From a virus: a DNA stretch of 34,380 nucleotides. The DNA is taken from the IMG/VR virus record IMGVR_UViG_3300037502_001885, positions 1 through 34,380 of that record; one strand, given 5' to 3'. The position numbers and the translations under genes were made by a program. The notes under the pieces were generated by a model that made no database searches, was not told the origin of the DNA, and saw only the letters and a program-made list of their open reading frames with translations. The first letter of the stretch is position 1. Every line of letters starts with the position of its first letter. Below, one piece after another: positions 1 to 8,219 of this stretch.

Positions 1-1
1 C

Positions 2-481
2 TCTACCGCTGCGTTTGGCACTTCTGGCGCGGCTATCACCAACGGCATTCACACTCTGGCTACCGTGGCTCAGACTGGCGGTGGCGTGACGTACAACAAC
101 GTGGTTGATGTGGTCAATGCCTTCCCGAGCCAATACTGGGCCATGCCGGGTAATGCTTGGCACATCCGTCCGTCCATGATTGACAGCCTGCGTAGCCTGA
201 AAGACTCTCAGGGTCTGCCGCTGTTCCTCGAAATCGGTGACGAAGACGGTGCTGCTGTGGGTCGTATGTTCGGCTTCCCGGTCATTCCCAACCCCTACCT
301 GTCTACCGCTTTTCCAATTTATCTGGCAAACTGGCCGCGTTTCCTGACCATTGGCGACAATGAGGAAATGTCGATTCAGATGTTCGAACAAACCACTCCC
401 GGTTTCATGACCATCTACGCAGAAAAGCGTGTTGTCTCGACTGTCCGTGATCCGTTTGCTGGCGTTCGCATGAGCGCCTAA
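2..481 (+). CDS. Major capsid protein, HK97 fold (C-terminal part, 5' end outside window)
   Basis: The reading frame is open from base 2 and ends with TAA at 479-481, so only the last ~159 codons are present and no start can be assigned. HK97-type capsid proteins form the icosahedral shell. The visible part matches their C-terminal region: a segment with 'GRMFGFPVIPNP', a strand with 'ANWPRFLTIGD', and a final beta segment ending 'TVRDPFAGVRMSA', typical of the P- and A-domain end of the fold. It is followed after 10 bases by a head-tail connector, the usual order in siphophages. The internal GTG at 65 is not a true start. Family assignment is from pattern recognition; the missing N-terminus holds the E-loop and any scaffold domain. 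Confidence 0.88.
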   Translation, partial: STAAFGTSGAAITNGIHTLATVAQTGGGVTYNNVVDVVNAFPSQYWAMPGNAWHIRPSMIDSLRSLKDSQGLPLFLEIGDEDGAAVGRMFGFPVIPNPYLSTAFPIYLANWPRFLTIGDNEEMSIQMFEQTTPGFMTIYAEKRVVSTVRDPFAGVRMSA

Positions 482-491
482 GAGGTAGAGT

Positions 492-1163
492 ATGGCTGCT
501 GATAACGCAATGGCAGGACTGCCGTTTGGTGCTCAAACGCGCAATCCGTTCAACTACTCCAAGGTTGAGCAAATCAACCGTGATGTAGTTACGCCTTGGC
601 TCACGCTTGAGGAAATCACGCAGCACATCAACCTGTTTGAAGACGAAAGCCAAGATACATACCTCCAAAGCCTTGAACTGGCTACCCGTCAGGCGATTGA
701 GGATTATCTTGGCATGTCGATTTTCCCTGTAACGTATCGAGTTTGGTACGGTCCAGAAAGCCTTGTGTCATCGCCCACAAGCCTTGACCTTCCTGAAGTC
801 AGCCAAAACGAATTCCCGGCTGAATCTGGTGTGACCATTAACAGGGTTGCATTTTGGAGCGATGCGACTCCTCCAGTGCTGACAGTTGTTCCGTCGAGCC
901 AGTATTACTACGATGCCAGCGGGAACAAAGTCATTGTGTCTAGCCTGCCTTCTGGCATTAACAGCACAATGACAGCCCCAATCATTGTTGAGTACACGAC
1001 TGCTGCCAATCCGCTGCAAACCTATCCTGTCATCAAGCAGGCTGCTTTGTTGCTGTTCACGCACCTGTACAACAACCGTGCGAACGCAACTGAAACAAAG
1101 CTCAAAGACATTCCGTTTGGCGTGACAACGCTGCTTCGTCCGTACAAACCACTTATCATGTGA
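492..1163 (+). CDS. Head-tail connector (gp6 / phiE125 gp8-like)
   Basis: A 223-aa protein that probably forms the ring beneath the portal, closing the packaged head and giving the tail a docking surface. The N-terminal half carries the helical pattern of this family, with 'TPWLTLEEITQHINLF' followed by 'LELATRQAIEDYLGM'. The C-terminal part is beta-rich and ends with a helix ('YPVIKQAALLLFTHLYNNR') and a PFGVTTLLRPYKPL tail, both common in the connector family. ATG at 492 follows a GA-rich AGAGGTAG. The stop codon overlaps the GTG start of the downstream homing endonuclease. Position directly after the capsid gene supports the call. Confidence 0.8.
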   Translation: MAADNAMAGLPFGAQTRNPFNYSKVEQINRDVVTPWLTLEEITQHINLFEDESQDTYLQSLELATRQAIEDYLGMSIFPVTYRVWYGPESLVSSPTSLDLPEVSQNEFPAESGVTINRVAFWSDATPPVLTVVPSSQYYYDASGNKVIVSSLPSGINSTMTAPIIVEYTTAANPLQTYPVIKQAALLLFTHLYNNRANATETKLKDIPFGVTTLLRPYKPLIM

Positions 1164-1696
1164 ATATGTTTTACACATACGCTCATGTCAGGAATGACAA
1201 TTCCAAAATCTTTTACATTGGCAAAGGGTCTGGAAGGCGCATGTATAGAAGAGATGCAAGAAACAGCCATTGGCACAATGTTGCAAAAAAAGCTGGCTAT
1301 ACGCCAATCTTGCTGGCAACATGGAAAACCGAAAAAGAAGCATATGAGCATGAGAAATTTTTGATTGAATGCTTTGCCGGTTCTTTGGTGAACCAATCAT
1401 CTGGAGGCGATGGCAACAATGCTAGTGGCGGCTTTTCGTTTGCGGGAAGAAAACACAATGAAGAGGCAAAAAATAAATGCAGGATTGCTCACACAGGCAA
1501 GCCAAAAAGCGAACGCAGCAAAGCACTAAATGCTGAGGCTCATAAGAAAAAAATTGCAATTGACGGCGTAACATACGACAGTTGGAAAGAAGCAAGTGCA
1601 AAGACAGGTATACCAATGGGCAGCATGAGCTATCTTCTCAAAAAAACTCCCGTTCGTGGCAAGTGGGCTGGACGCATTCTTTCTTTGGTGATGTAA
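1160..1696 (+). CDS. GIY-YIG homing endonuclease with NUMOD-type DNA-binding tail
   Basis: A 178-aa free-standing homing endonuclease, which cuts alleles lacking it and spreads by repair. The GIY half-motif is 'FYTYAHV' (residues 4-10), the YIG half is Y19-I-G-K-G23, and E65 in 'YEHEKFLIE' is the probable metal-binding glutamate. Residues ~89-121 ('FAGRKHNEEAKNK' and 'HTGKPKSERSKA') look like NUMOD3 repeats. Residues ~132-160 ('DGVTYDSWKEASAKTGI') look like a NUMOD1 helix-turn-helix. The start is GTG at 1160, sharing bases with the upstream stop, or ATG at 1166. Its TAA shares a base with the next ATG. It splits two head-completion genes and is visibly more A-rich than they are, which fits a mobile insertion. 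Confidence 0.9.
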   Translation: MNMFYTYAHVRNDNSKIFYIGKGSGRRMYRRDARNSHWHNVAKKAGYTPILLATWKTEKEAYEHEKFLIECFAGSLVNQSSGGDGNNASGGFSFAGRKHNEEAKNKCRIAHTGKPKSERSKALNAEAHKKKIAIDGVTYDSWKEASAKTGIPMGSMSYLLKKTPVRGKWAGRILSLVM

Positions 1697-2040
1697 TGAC
1701 AATCGCACGTTTTGAGAACATCACAATCAACAATCTGACTTTTGGCAAGTCGGATTTTGGTGAGCAATCCACTGCGGAAACAAAGTGGTTTGGCACTCGT
1801 GCGCGAGTGGCTGATGTTGCAAACAGCGTGAAGATTGCAGACAAGTATCGTCTGTATCAGGATTTGGTCAATTTCACGTTGAGCTACACGCCCAACATGA
1901 AGACGATTGTTGATAACCAGCAGTCGTATTCAATCACATGGCGCGGGAATAGTTGGCGCATCACGGACGTTCGCGAGTCGAATGACCGTATGCGTGTGAC
2001 GTTCATGTGCTACCGTTCTGACCCTGTTACGGCGGTTTAA
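1696..2040 (+). CDS. Head-tail joining / head closure protein
   Basis: A 114-aa protein starting at ATG 1696, which shares its A with the TAA of the GIY-YIG gene. The frame is open further upstream, but that extension would lie inside the endonuclease gene. The content is mostly beta strands with 'YSITWRGNSWRITDVRES' near the C-terminus, the pattern of head-closure / head-tail adaptor proteins (SPP1 gp16-like, HK97 gp7-like). The role would be to cap the connector after DNA packaging. The next gene starts on the base after its stop. The family call rests on size, fold pattern and position between connector and tail genes. Confidence 0.65.
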   Translation: MTIARFENITINNLTFGKSDFGEQSTAETKWFGTRARVADVANSVKIADKYRLYQDLVNFTLSYTPNMKTIVDNQQSYSITWRGNSWRITDVRESNDRMRVTFMCYRSDPVTAV

Positions 2041-2460
2041 ATGGCACAGCAGCTTGATGTCGTTAAATATGGCAAGGCGATTCAGTACCAACTGAGTCAA
2101 ATCGTCAATCCTGTGCCTGTGTATGCGTCTTTCAACCGCAACTTTGCTAACCAGCCCAAGTTTGTAACTTGGATGCTGCGTGATGTCCACCAGCCTGTAT
2201 ATACAGGTCAAAGCAAAGGCAACAAAGGCATTGACACGCCAACTTTCCAGATTTCGATTTTTACCCAACAAATCGAAGATGGATTTACAATTTCCAATCA
2301 GGTTCTCCAGCAATTGCATGGATACAGCGGCCAGTTCGGTTCTCCGGCTGACGGTTTCTTCATTGCAAAAGCTGATGTTTTGTGGCTGTACAACAGCTAC
2401 AATAACGAAGAGAAAATGGCGCAAATCTATTTGGACTGCACCATCTATATCCCAGCATAA
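2041..2460 (+). CDS. Tail terminator / tail completion-like protein
   Basis: A 139-aa protein starting immediately after the preceding stop codon. It has a long N-terminal helix ('DVVKYGKAIQYQLSQIV') and then strands around 'PTFQISIFTQQIEDGF', the alpha-plus-beta pattern seen in tail terminator proteins (lambda gpU / DUF3168-type), which cap the tail tube and bind the head connector. It lies directly before the tail tube gene, the normal place for a terminator. No residue motif fixes the family, so this is a position- and pattern-based call. Confidence 0.55.
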   Translation: MAQQLDVVKYGKAIQYQLSQIVNPVPVYASFNRNFANQPKFVTWMLRDVHQPVYTGQSKGNKGIDTPTFQISIFTQQIEDGFTISNQVLQQLHGYSGQFGSPADGFFIAKADVLWLYNSYNNEEKMAQIYLDCTIYIPA

Positions 2461-2497
2461 GACAATTTGTTCAACTCACTTTTGAAGGAAACTCAAA

Positions 2498-3019
2498 ATG
2501 GCTCTCATTAACAAAGTCTTGCCGGGTTACACCGCAACTCTCTGGTGTCAAGATGACGCCAGCCCCACTCCTCTGACTGACTCGCAACTGTCTACTTGGG
2601 CAAGCGTGTCGGCCATCATCGGCACATCTGCTGGTGGTACTGGCAGTGCTGGCATTCAAGTGCCGGTGGAAGCCATCCCCGCTTTCGGTGCTGATGACGC
2701 TTTTGCCGCTTACTCTGTGGCTGGCGCTCGTACTGGCGCAAAGATCACTACTCAGAACCAAGTGACCAGCCTGACCATTACGGCAGCTTGGAACCCGGCT
2801 GATACCGCCCAGTTGCTCATCCGTGATGACGGCTACAACGGCACTATCGTTCGCACCTACGTTGTGGCTGTGTATGATGGCACTGACACCGTTGCCTATG
2901 CTTTCAACGGCATGGTTGGTGGCATGTCTTGGGATATGTCTCCTTCTGCTGAAGGCAAGTTCAACTTCACCATCCACCCGATTGGTGGTAACAGCTACGG
3001 TTGGTCAAACAACGCCTAA
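2498..3019 (+). CDS. Major tail tube protein
   Basis: A 173-aa protein rich in Gly, Ala, Thr and Ser with alternating strands, as in proteins that stack to form the siphophage tail tube. It has a strong ribosome site (AAGGAAACT) before ATG 2498. Codon choice is more G/C-ending than in neighbouring small genes, which fits high expression. The C-terminus 'FNFTIHPIGGNSYGWSNNA' and the central 'NPADTAQLLIRDDGYNG' are compatible with the phage tail tube family. The two frameshift-linked chaperone genes that normally follow a tail tube gene are just downstream. Confidence 0.75.
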   Translation: MALINKVLPGYTATLWCQDDASPTPLTDSQLSTWASVSAIIGTSAGGTGSAGIQVPVEAIPAFGADDAFAAYSVAGARTGAKITTQNQVTSLTITAAWNPADTAQLLIRDDGYNGTIVRTYVVAVYDGTDTVAYAFNGMVGGMSWDMSPSAEGKFNFTIHPIGGNSYGWSNNA

Positions 3020-3025
3020 TAAAAC

Positions 3026-3253
3026 ATGACAACGACAATAAAAGACAGCAATGACCTTCTGAGTTTCCTCGTAAGCCAAGCCGGTTCCCGAAAGGACTGG
3101 TTTGGCTTTACGCAGCAACGCATTACGTCAATTGCTCTGGCACACGAGATTGCTGCTCAACACGCAGACAAACTGTCTCCATCGGAGGCGGTTGATTATG
3201 CTATTGAGTTGAACCAACAGATTTACGACAAGATCATCCAAAACAGGAAATGA
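3026..3253 (+). CDS. Small hypothetical protein in tail operon
   Basis: A 75-aa, helix-rich protein ('QRITSIALAHEIAAQHADK', 'EAVDYAIELNQQIYDKIIQ') that I do not recognise. It starts 6 bases after the tail tube gene and ends one base before the tail assembly chaperone, so it is surely part of the same transcript. There is no signal peptide or membrane segment. A small chaperone or adaptor role in tail assembly is possible from position only. Confidence 0.7.
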   Translation: MTTTIKDSNDLLSFLVSQAGSRKDWFGFTQQRITSIALAHEIAAQHADKLSPSEAVDYAIELNQQIYDKIIQNRK

Positions 3254-3254
3254 C

Positions 3255-3707
3255 ATGACACGACTTGGCAGCGCATTCAAGAATTCAGACGCCCTTCGAC
3301 TCAAAACCTTTGAACTCGGTGGGCAAATCTTTCGCGTCCGTATTCCTTTGACAAAGGAAATGGAGGCGATTGAAGACCGCATCAAAAAGATTGATGAGGC
3401 AGAAGAGCAGCGCCGTTACGAGAAAATGGTCGCTGGCTTCAAGGATATTGAGGTGGAAGGCATTGTCAAAAGCGACGAGGATGTCGTTGTTGAAGGCCGG
3501 TCTACCCGTGAGATGGTTCGCATGGTTCTCCAGATGGAGAATCGTGTGGTGGAGTTCATCAAGCTGCTGGTGCCCACAGAGGGTACTCTTGATGACATCA
3601 CCTACGAAGAGATTGATGCCGAGTGGCCGATGACGGTCCAACTTGAGATTTTGGCGAAAATCAACGAAGCGATTGCGCCCGGATACAAGGAAGAGCGAAA
3701 AAACTAA
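3255..3707 (+). CDS. Tail assembly chaperone (lambda gpG-like)
   Basis: A 150-aa acidic, mostly helical protein. In lambda-like phages gpG coats the tape measure protein before the tube polymerises. Here the last codons are CGA-AAA-AAC followed at once by TAA. The A AAA AAC run at 3698-3704 is a classical -1 slippery heptamer, and a long open frame continues in the -1 frame to 4046. This layout, between tail tube and tape measure, is the hallmark of the G/GT gene pair, and it supports the assignment even though the proteins themselves are poorly conserved. Confidence 0.8.
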   Translation: MTRLGSAFKNSDALRLKTFELGGQIFRVRIPLTKEMEAIEDRIKKIDEAEEQRRYEKMVAGFKDIEVEGIVKSDEDVVVEGRSTREMVRMVLQMENRVVEFIKLLVPTEGTLDDITYEEIDAEWPMTVQLEILAKINEAIAPGYKEERKN

Positions 3708-4048
3708 TCAAGGACATCCATCGGCAAGCAAGGGCATATGTCTTTGCTCACGGCGGATGTCCTGACGAAATTCCGGTGGACGACATGCGGGCCATCGAAA
3801 TCATGTTGTCCGATGGGATGATAGGAAATAAGGCGGTGCTTCTGGCCTTGTCAGCCTTGACCACGGGCAACTTGAACGCGAAAATACAAAAGACAGCAAA
3901 GCCATTCCGCATGGAAGACATTTTGCCGTCAACACACGATTACATTGTTCCACCTCTCACCGAGGAACAGAAGCGAGAACAGGTCAATAATCAGTTGTTG
4001 GCCTTCATTGCCATGAAACCGGGGTCGGAGGGCTACATAAAGGCTTGA
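3255..4048 (+). CDS. Tail assembly chaperone GT fusion made by -1 frameshift
   Basis: After slippage on A AAA AAC the ribosome would continue at CTA (3704) in the -1 frame, reading LIKDIHRQARAYVF and on to the TGA at 4046-4048. The fusion would have 150 upstream codons plus 114 downstream, about 264 aa. There is no in-frame stop between 3704 and 4046. The downstream part has no good start of its own; the first candidate is a GTG at 3776 without a clear ribosome site, and starting there would lose 24 well-formed codons. In lambda the T part binds the tail tube protein while the G part binds the tape measure. The efficiency of the shift cannot be read from sequence. Confidence 0.8.
3698..3704 (+). 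promoter_or_regulatory. Programmed -1 ribosomal frameshift site, A AAA AAC
   Basis: The heptamer is in the correct phase (0-frame codons AAA AAC, then the TAA stop at 3705). Both tRNAs can re-pair as AAA-AAA one base back. A stop codon immediately after the heptamer is known to promote slippage in some systems. I see no strong stem-loop directly downstream by eye. Confidence 0.85.
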
Positions 4049-4049
4049 C

Positions 4050-4532
4050 ATGGCAACTGAGATTTTTCGGATTGAGGGCTTGGCTGAACTGGAGTCCAAG
4101 CTGTCCGAAATCATGGCTCTAGGCCGTGCAGACAACATTGCCCGTCAAACCCTTGTCAAGGCCGCGAAAGAGGCCATGCAGCCTGTTTTGATGGAGGTGC
4201 AATCCACAGCACCCTACGATGGCGAACGCCCTCGTGACGAGAAAAACCCCATTCACTTGCGCGATACCGTCAAACTGGCGGCTCGTATCCCCAACGAGAC
4301 AGATCGTCGCTCGACCATGATTAACCAGACCGATGTGGCTGTTGCTGTCGTGTCTGTCAAAAAGTCGGCTGTTTCTCTTGCTCAAGAACTGGGCACAAAG
4401 AAACTCCAGCCGCAGCCATTCTTGCGTCCTGCATTGGCAAAGCACAAAGACAGTGTTGTTGCGCTTTTCAAGGATGAGCTATCCACATACATCAATCAGG
4501 TTGCGGCTAAACAGGCCCGGAGGAAGAAGTAA
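4050..4532 (+). CDS. HK97 gp10-like head-tail / tail completion protein
   Basis: A 160-aa protein resembling the HK97-gp10 family: an N-terminal 'IEGLAELESKLSEI' helix, a central 'APYDGERPRDEKNPIHLRDTVKL' segment, and a C-terminal 'QPQPFLRPALAKHKDSVVALF' helix (the family's 'PFLRPA' signature). Members take part in joining or completing the tail. In HK97 the gene lies before the tail tube gene, whereas here it lies between the chaperones and the tape measure. ATG 4050 is one base after the GT stop, and its own stop overlaps the tape measure start by one base. Confidence 0.78.
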   Translation: MATEIFRIEGLAELESKLSEIMALGRADNIARQTLVKAAKEAMQPVLMEVQSTAPYDGERPRDEKNPIHLRDTVKLAARIPNETDRRSTMINQTDVAVAVVSVKKSAVSLAQELGTKKLQPQPFLRPALAKHKDSVVALFKDELSTYINQVAAKQARRKK

Positions 4533-6982
4533 TGGCTTCTCAATATCTTGCACGGCTTGGTATCGTCCTTGGCATTGACAGCGGTGAGCTGGTCCAAGGC
4601 ATTACCGATGCCAAGAAACAATTCCACAGTTTTGCCAATCAGGTCGAGAAAGACACCAAGGCTGCTGCTCGTGAGTTTGAGGCGCTGAAGGTCGCCACTG
4701 AGGACTACGGCAGGACGCTCACAAAGGTTGAGCAGATTCAGCGTGAGATTGAGCGTGGCCGCTTCATGTTCGCATCGCAGAACGTGAAGGACAAGCTGCT
4801 GGAGCAGGCCAAGGCATATGACGCTCAGGCTGCTGCTGTGAAGCGAACAACCGGCTTCCTGACTGAGCAGCAAAAGATGCAGGTCGGATTCCAGTTGACC
4901 GACTTCTTCACGCAGATTGCTTCCGGTCAGAACGCCGTGATTGCTTTCATCCAGCAGGGCGGTCAGTTGAAGGACACGATGGGTGGCGTTGGCAACGCCT
5001 TCCGTGCTGTTGCTTCTATCTTTACCCCGTTCAGGCTTGCTGTTGGCGGTGTTGCTGGTGCTTTTGGTATTTTGGCGCTTGCCATCTACAAGAGTGACGA
5101 AGAGCTTGATAAGCTCAAGGACAGCCTGACGTTGACTGGCAACTTTGCTGGCATCACGACAGACAAATTCTTCATGATGTCTCGCGCACTTCAGCAGGAT
5201 GTCAGCACCAGTATTGGCTCTGCCAAAGACATCATGCAGGCATTGGTGTCGTCTGGCAGGTTCACTGAATCTACGATGGTGTCTGTTGGCAAGGCAATTG
5301 GCAACTTTGCCAAGGTGTCTGGCCTAAGCGCGGAAGAGGCAGCGCAAAAACTCATTCCTGCCTTTGATGGTTCTGCTGCGTCTGCCAAACGCCTGAACGA
5401 GCAATACCATTTCCTGACAATTGAGCAGTACAAGCAAATAGAGGCGCTTGAACGCCAAGGTCGGACTCAAGAATCTGCCAAGTTGACGGCTGAAGCTCTG
5501 AATAAGAGCCTTGAAAGCAACCGCAGGGAACTTGGCTATCTTGAGAAGTCTTGGAGCAGCTTGAAGAAGATGGCAAGCGAAGCATGGGAAGCCATGCTCG
5601 GTCTTGGTCGTCCAGAGCAAACGATTGATGCGCTTACTCGTGTGAACGAGCAAGTCGTCAAAACGATGGACAGTATTGCAAAGCGCCGTGCGCTGGGCAT
5701 GAATACTCAGTTGCTTGAAGCTGATCTGAAAAAGCAGCAAGCAGAGTTCCAGACTCTTATTGAAAAACTCGTCAGAGAATCCGAAGAAGCTGCGGCGAAA
5801 AGCAAATCTGCGCTAGAGGGCGAAGCCAGCATTAGCAAATGGACAAAAGCTGGCGGCATACAAGGCCAGATTTCTGCTCGTCGAGAAGCCGAAAAAATCG
5901 AGATGGAAGCACGATTCAAAAGTGCTATGGCAATTGCTACTGAGCAAGAGCGCATCGAGATTGAGCTTCAGAAAAAGATTCAAGAGGCCAAGCTGGAAGA
6001 GCTTCAGCGCAATGAAGATACTTTCGGCCAATATGCCGCTGAATTTGCCCGCAAGCGCATAGCCAAAATTGCAGACGCAGAAGCTGAAGCCGAACGAAAA
6101 CGCTTTGACCTTCGCAAGCGTATGGCTTGGGAAGCTGCATCGCGTGAATTTGACCAAGAGACAGAAGTTGTTTTCCGCCTCATGCGTGAGCGCGACAAAA
6201 TCATGCGTGACGCTGAAGACAAGCGCAGGGAACAGTCTTTTGCCCGTCAGGAGCTTGATGCTCGTTTCTCGCTGATTGGCGCAACCCAGAAAGAACTGGA
6301 ACTTGCCAAGGCTCGTATTGATGCTCAGAAAGAACTGCAAAAGCTGATGCAGACTCAAGAGTTCATGAACATGAGCAAAGATGACCAGCAAAAAGCCATC
6401 AATGTCTATGAGGCCACGCTCAAGGCTCGTGAGGCAAACATTGAGCTTGCTGACTCTTTGCGTTACGTTCAGGGCATGTATGACGCTGTTTGGTCGAATA
6501 TGTCTGCTGCGATTGAGCAGTTTGTTCGCACTGGCAAATTGAGCATCAAGGATTTCACTCGCAGCGTGATTCAAGACATGCTCATCATGCAGATGAAGCT
6601 GCAAGCAATGACTTTGGTTCGTGGATTGCTTGGCAGCATTTCATCCGCCATGAGTTACGGCACAAATGTTTTTTCTCAGCAAACATCAATGCTTGCTGCT
6701 CAAGACTCTTGGTTTAGGGCTGATGGCGGATCGGTGTCTGCAAATTCACCGTATATTGTTGGCGAACGTGGTCCAGAGCTTTTTGTTCCTTCTGGCTCTG
6801 GGACAATCATCCCGAACAACATGCTTGCCAACAATGCTGGGACAACCAACGTGACCAACAACTACATCAACGCGATTGATGCCAAGTCGTTTGAGCAAAG
6901 GCTTCTGGAGAGTTCCAGCACAATCTGGGCTGCAAACACTTATGCAAACAAGTCGCTGGCGACTAACGGCAGGAGAGCGTAA
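4532..6982 (+). CDS. Tail tape measure protein
   Basis: An 816-aa protein that sets tail length and probably helps DNA exit across the inner membrane. The N-terminal ~110 residues are coiled-coil-like. Residues ~115-155 carry 'QLTDFFTQIASGQNAVIAFIQQGGQL', typical of lambda-like tape measure proteins. A hydrophobic stretch follows near 168-190 ('AVGGVAGAFGILALAIY'), then long helical segments rich in Glu, Lys, Arg and Ala to ~650. The C-terminus has a Gly-rich region with 'ADGGSVSANSPYIVGERGPELFVPS', another common tape measure signature. Starts at 4532 on the last base of the previous stop and ends overlapping the next ATG. Confidence 0.93.
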   Translation: MASQYLARLGIVLGIDSGELVQGITDAKKQFHSFANQVEKDTKAAAREFEALKVATEDYGRTLTKVEQIQREIERGRFMFASQNVKDKLLEQAKAYDAQAAAVKRTTGFLTEQQKMQVGFQLTDFFTQIASGQNAVIAFIQQGGQLKDTMGGVGNAFRAVASIFTPFRLAVGGVAGAFGILALAIYKSDEELDKLKDSLTLTGNFAGITTDKFFMMSRALQQDVSTSIGSAKDIMQALVSSGRFTESTMVSVGKAIGNFAKVSGLSAEEAAQKLIPAFDGSAASAKRLNEQYHFLTIEQYKQIEALERQGRTQESAKLTAEALNKSLESNRRELGYLEKSWSSLKKMASEAWEAMLGLGRPEQTIDALTRVNEQVVKTMDSIAKRRALGMNTQLLEADLKKQQAEFQTLIEKLVRESEEAAAKSKSALEGEASISKWTKAGGIQGQISARREAEKIEMEARFKSAMAIATEQERIEIELQKKIQEAKLEELQRNEDTFGQYAAEFARKRIAKIADAEAEAERKRFDLRKRMAWEAASREFDQETEVVFRLMRERDKIMRDAEDKRREQSFARQELDARFSLIGATQKELELAKARIDAQKELQKLMQTQEFMNMSKDDQQKAINVYEATLKAREANIELADSLRYVQGMYDAVWSNMSAAIEQFVRTGKLSIKDFTRSVIQDMLIMQMKLQAMTLVRGLLGSISSAMSYGTNVFSQQTSMLAAQDSWFRADGGSVSANSPYIVGERGPELFVPSGSGTIIPNNMLANNAGTTNVTNNYINAIDAKSFEQRLLESSSTIWAANTYANKSLATNGRRA

Positions 6983-7578
6983 TGTCTTTTCAGACGATCT
7001 TTGAGATTCAACAGTCCATGACTGTGAACAACCGCCGCATGGTCGGTCAGCAGGTCACTCGATCTGGCTACATAACGGTTGCTCAGTATTTGACTGCTGT
7101 GCCTTGGGTGTTTACAGTGGTTCCTCACAACTACCTGTACTACCCGCAAGTCCGAGCAATCATTCAGTCGATTGACAACAAGGACAGGCAGTTGCCTGAA
7201 ACGATTACGTTCAGCAGCGCAAATCTGTCTTGGTTTGTGAAAATGCAAGGCACTGCGACTGCGGCGACCTTGAGTGGAACGCCATCTGCAAATACTCAGA
7301 CATTGAACCTGACATCCAACGGCACTTTCAAGGCTGGGGACTTCATCATGGTTGGCGGGTATACCTACAAGGTTACAGCCGATTCCGCAGGTTCTGTGGT
7401 CAATATTCATCGTCCTCTGATTGGTACGCCCAGTTCTGGCACAACGGTCTATATGGGTGATGATGTGACGTTTACTGTTGTGGCTGAGAAATGCCCAGCG
7501 TATACTCTTACACCAATGACGGATGGCGCATTCGTCAACTGGAATGATGCCTTTGTTTTCCGGGAGTACATCACATGA
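6982..7578 (+). CDS. Minor tail protein (distal tail region)
   Basis: A 198-aa protein, beta-strand rich, encoded right after the tape measure where lambda-like phages keep the gpM/gpL distal-tail genes. The N-terminus 'FQTIFEIQQSMTVNNRRMVGQQVTRSGY' and the middle 'TFKAGDFIMVGGYTYKVTADSAG' suggest a tail tube-like barrel plus a small beta domain. It overlaps the next gene by 4 bases (ATGA), so translation is coupled. The role as a distal tail or baseplate ring component is inferred from position and fold pattern. Confidence 0.65.
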   Translation: MSFQTIFEIQQSMTVNNRRMVGQQVTRSGYITVAQYLTAVPWVFTVVPHNYLYYPQVRAIIQSIDNKDRQLPETITFSSANLSWFVKMQGTATAATLSGTPSANTQTLNLTSNGTFKAGDFIMVGGYTYKVTADSAGSVVNIHRPLIGTPSSGTTVYMGDDVTFTVVAEKCPAYTLTPMTDGAFVNWNDAFVFREYIT

Positions 7579-8219
7579 CAGCAATCGCGGCTCTCAATGG
7601 GCCACAAATCAGACAAGCAGAATTTGTCCGGCTAACAGTTGGCAAAGACGAAAATGTTTATACGTTCTGCAATGCCGCAGCGCCAATCACTGTCAATGGC
7701 ATCACCTTTGCCAATCTAGGCGCTCTGCTCAATGTCGGCGATGTTCAGCGTGACATGCGCTCGACAAGCGATGACATGACGATTGCTTTGACAGGCATCG
7801 ACCCAACCAATATCTCTCTCATCCTGAGCAACGACATCAAAGGTTCGTTGGTTGAGGTTTGGCGTGGATTCTTTGACTCCAACAATCAAATCATCACAAC
7901 GCCAACAACGCAGTTCTTCAAGCGTTATCAAGGCATCATTAACAACGTATCCATCACGGAAGATTTCAATTCCGAGGCTCGTACACGGATTGCGACTTGC
8001 TCGATTTCTTGCTCGTCCATGCGCCGCATCTTGGAAAACAGGCTTGGTGGCGTGAAGACCAACCAAAGCAGTTGGCAGTTCTTGTACCCCGGCGACACAA
8101 GTATGGACCGTGTGGCTACGATTGCCAACACATACTTTGACTTTGGCAAGTCTCCGCAAACGCAAACCCAATCAACAGACACAGGCACAGGCGGATATGA
8201 ACCTTGGGCTGGAGATTAA
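7575..8219 (+). CDS. Minor tail protein, baseplate hub-like (lambda gpL / DUF2163-like position)
   Basis: A 214-aa protein with 'MTIALTGIDPTNISLILSNDIKGSLVEVWRGFFD' and a run of Cys/Ser ('RIATCSISCSSMRRILENRLG'). This is like the N-terminal hub domain of phage proteins that connect the distal tail to the central tip. Several cysteines (C148, C152 in that run) could coordinate an iron-sulphur cluster, as reported for lambda gpL, but this is not shown here. The C-terminal tail is Thr/Gln/Ser rich. Translation is coupled to the previous gene, and the next gene starts on the base after its stop. Confidence 0.62.
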   Translation: MTAIAALNGPQIRQAEFVRLTVGKDENVYTFCNAAAPITVNGITFANLGALLNVGDVQRDMRSTSDDMTIALTGIDPTNISLILSNDIKGSLVEVWRGFFDSNNQIITTPTTQFFKRYQGIINNVSITEDFNSEARTRIATCSISCSSMRRILENRLGGVKTNQSSWQFLYPGDTSMDRVATIANTYFDFGKSPQTQTQSTDTGTGGYEPWAGD

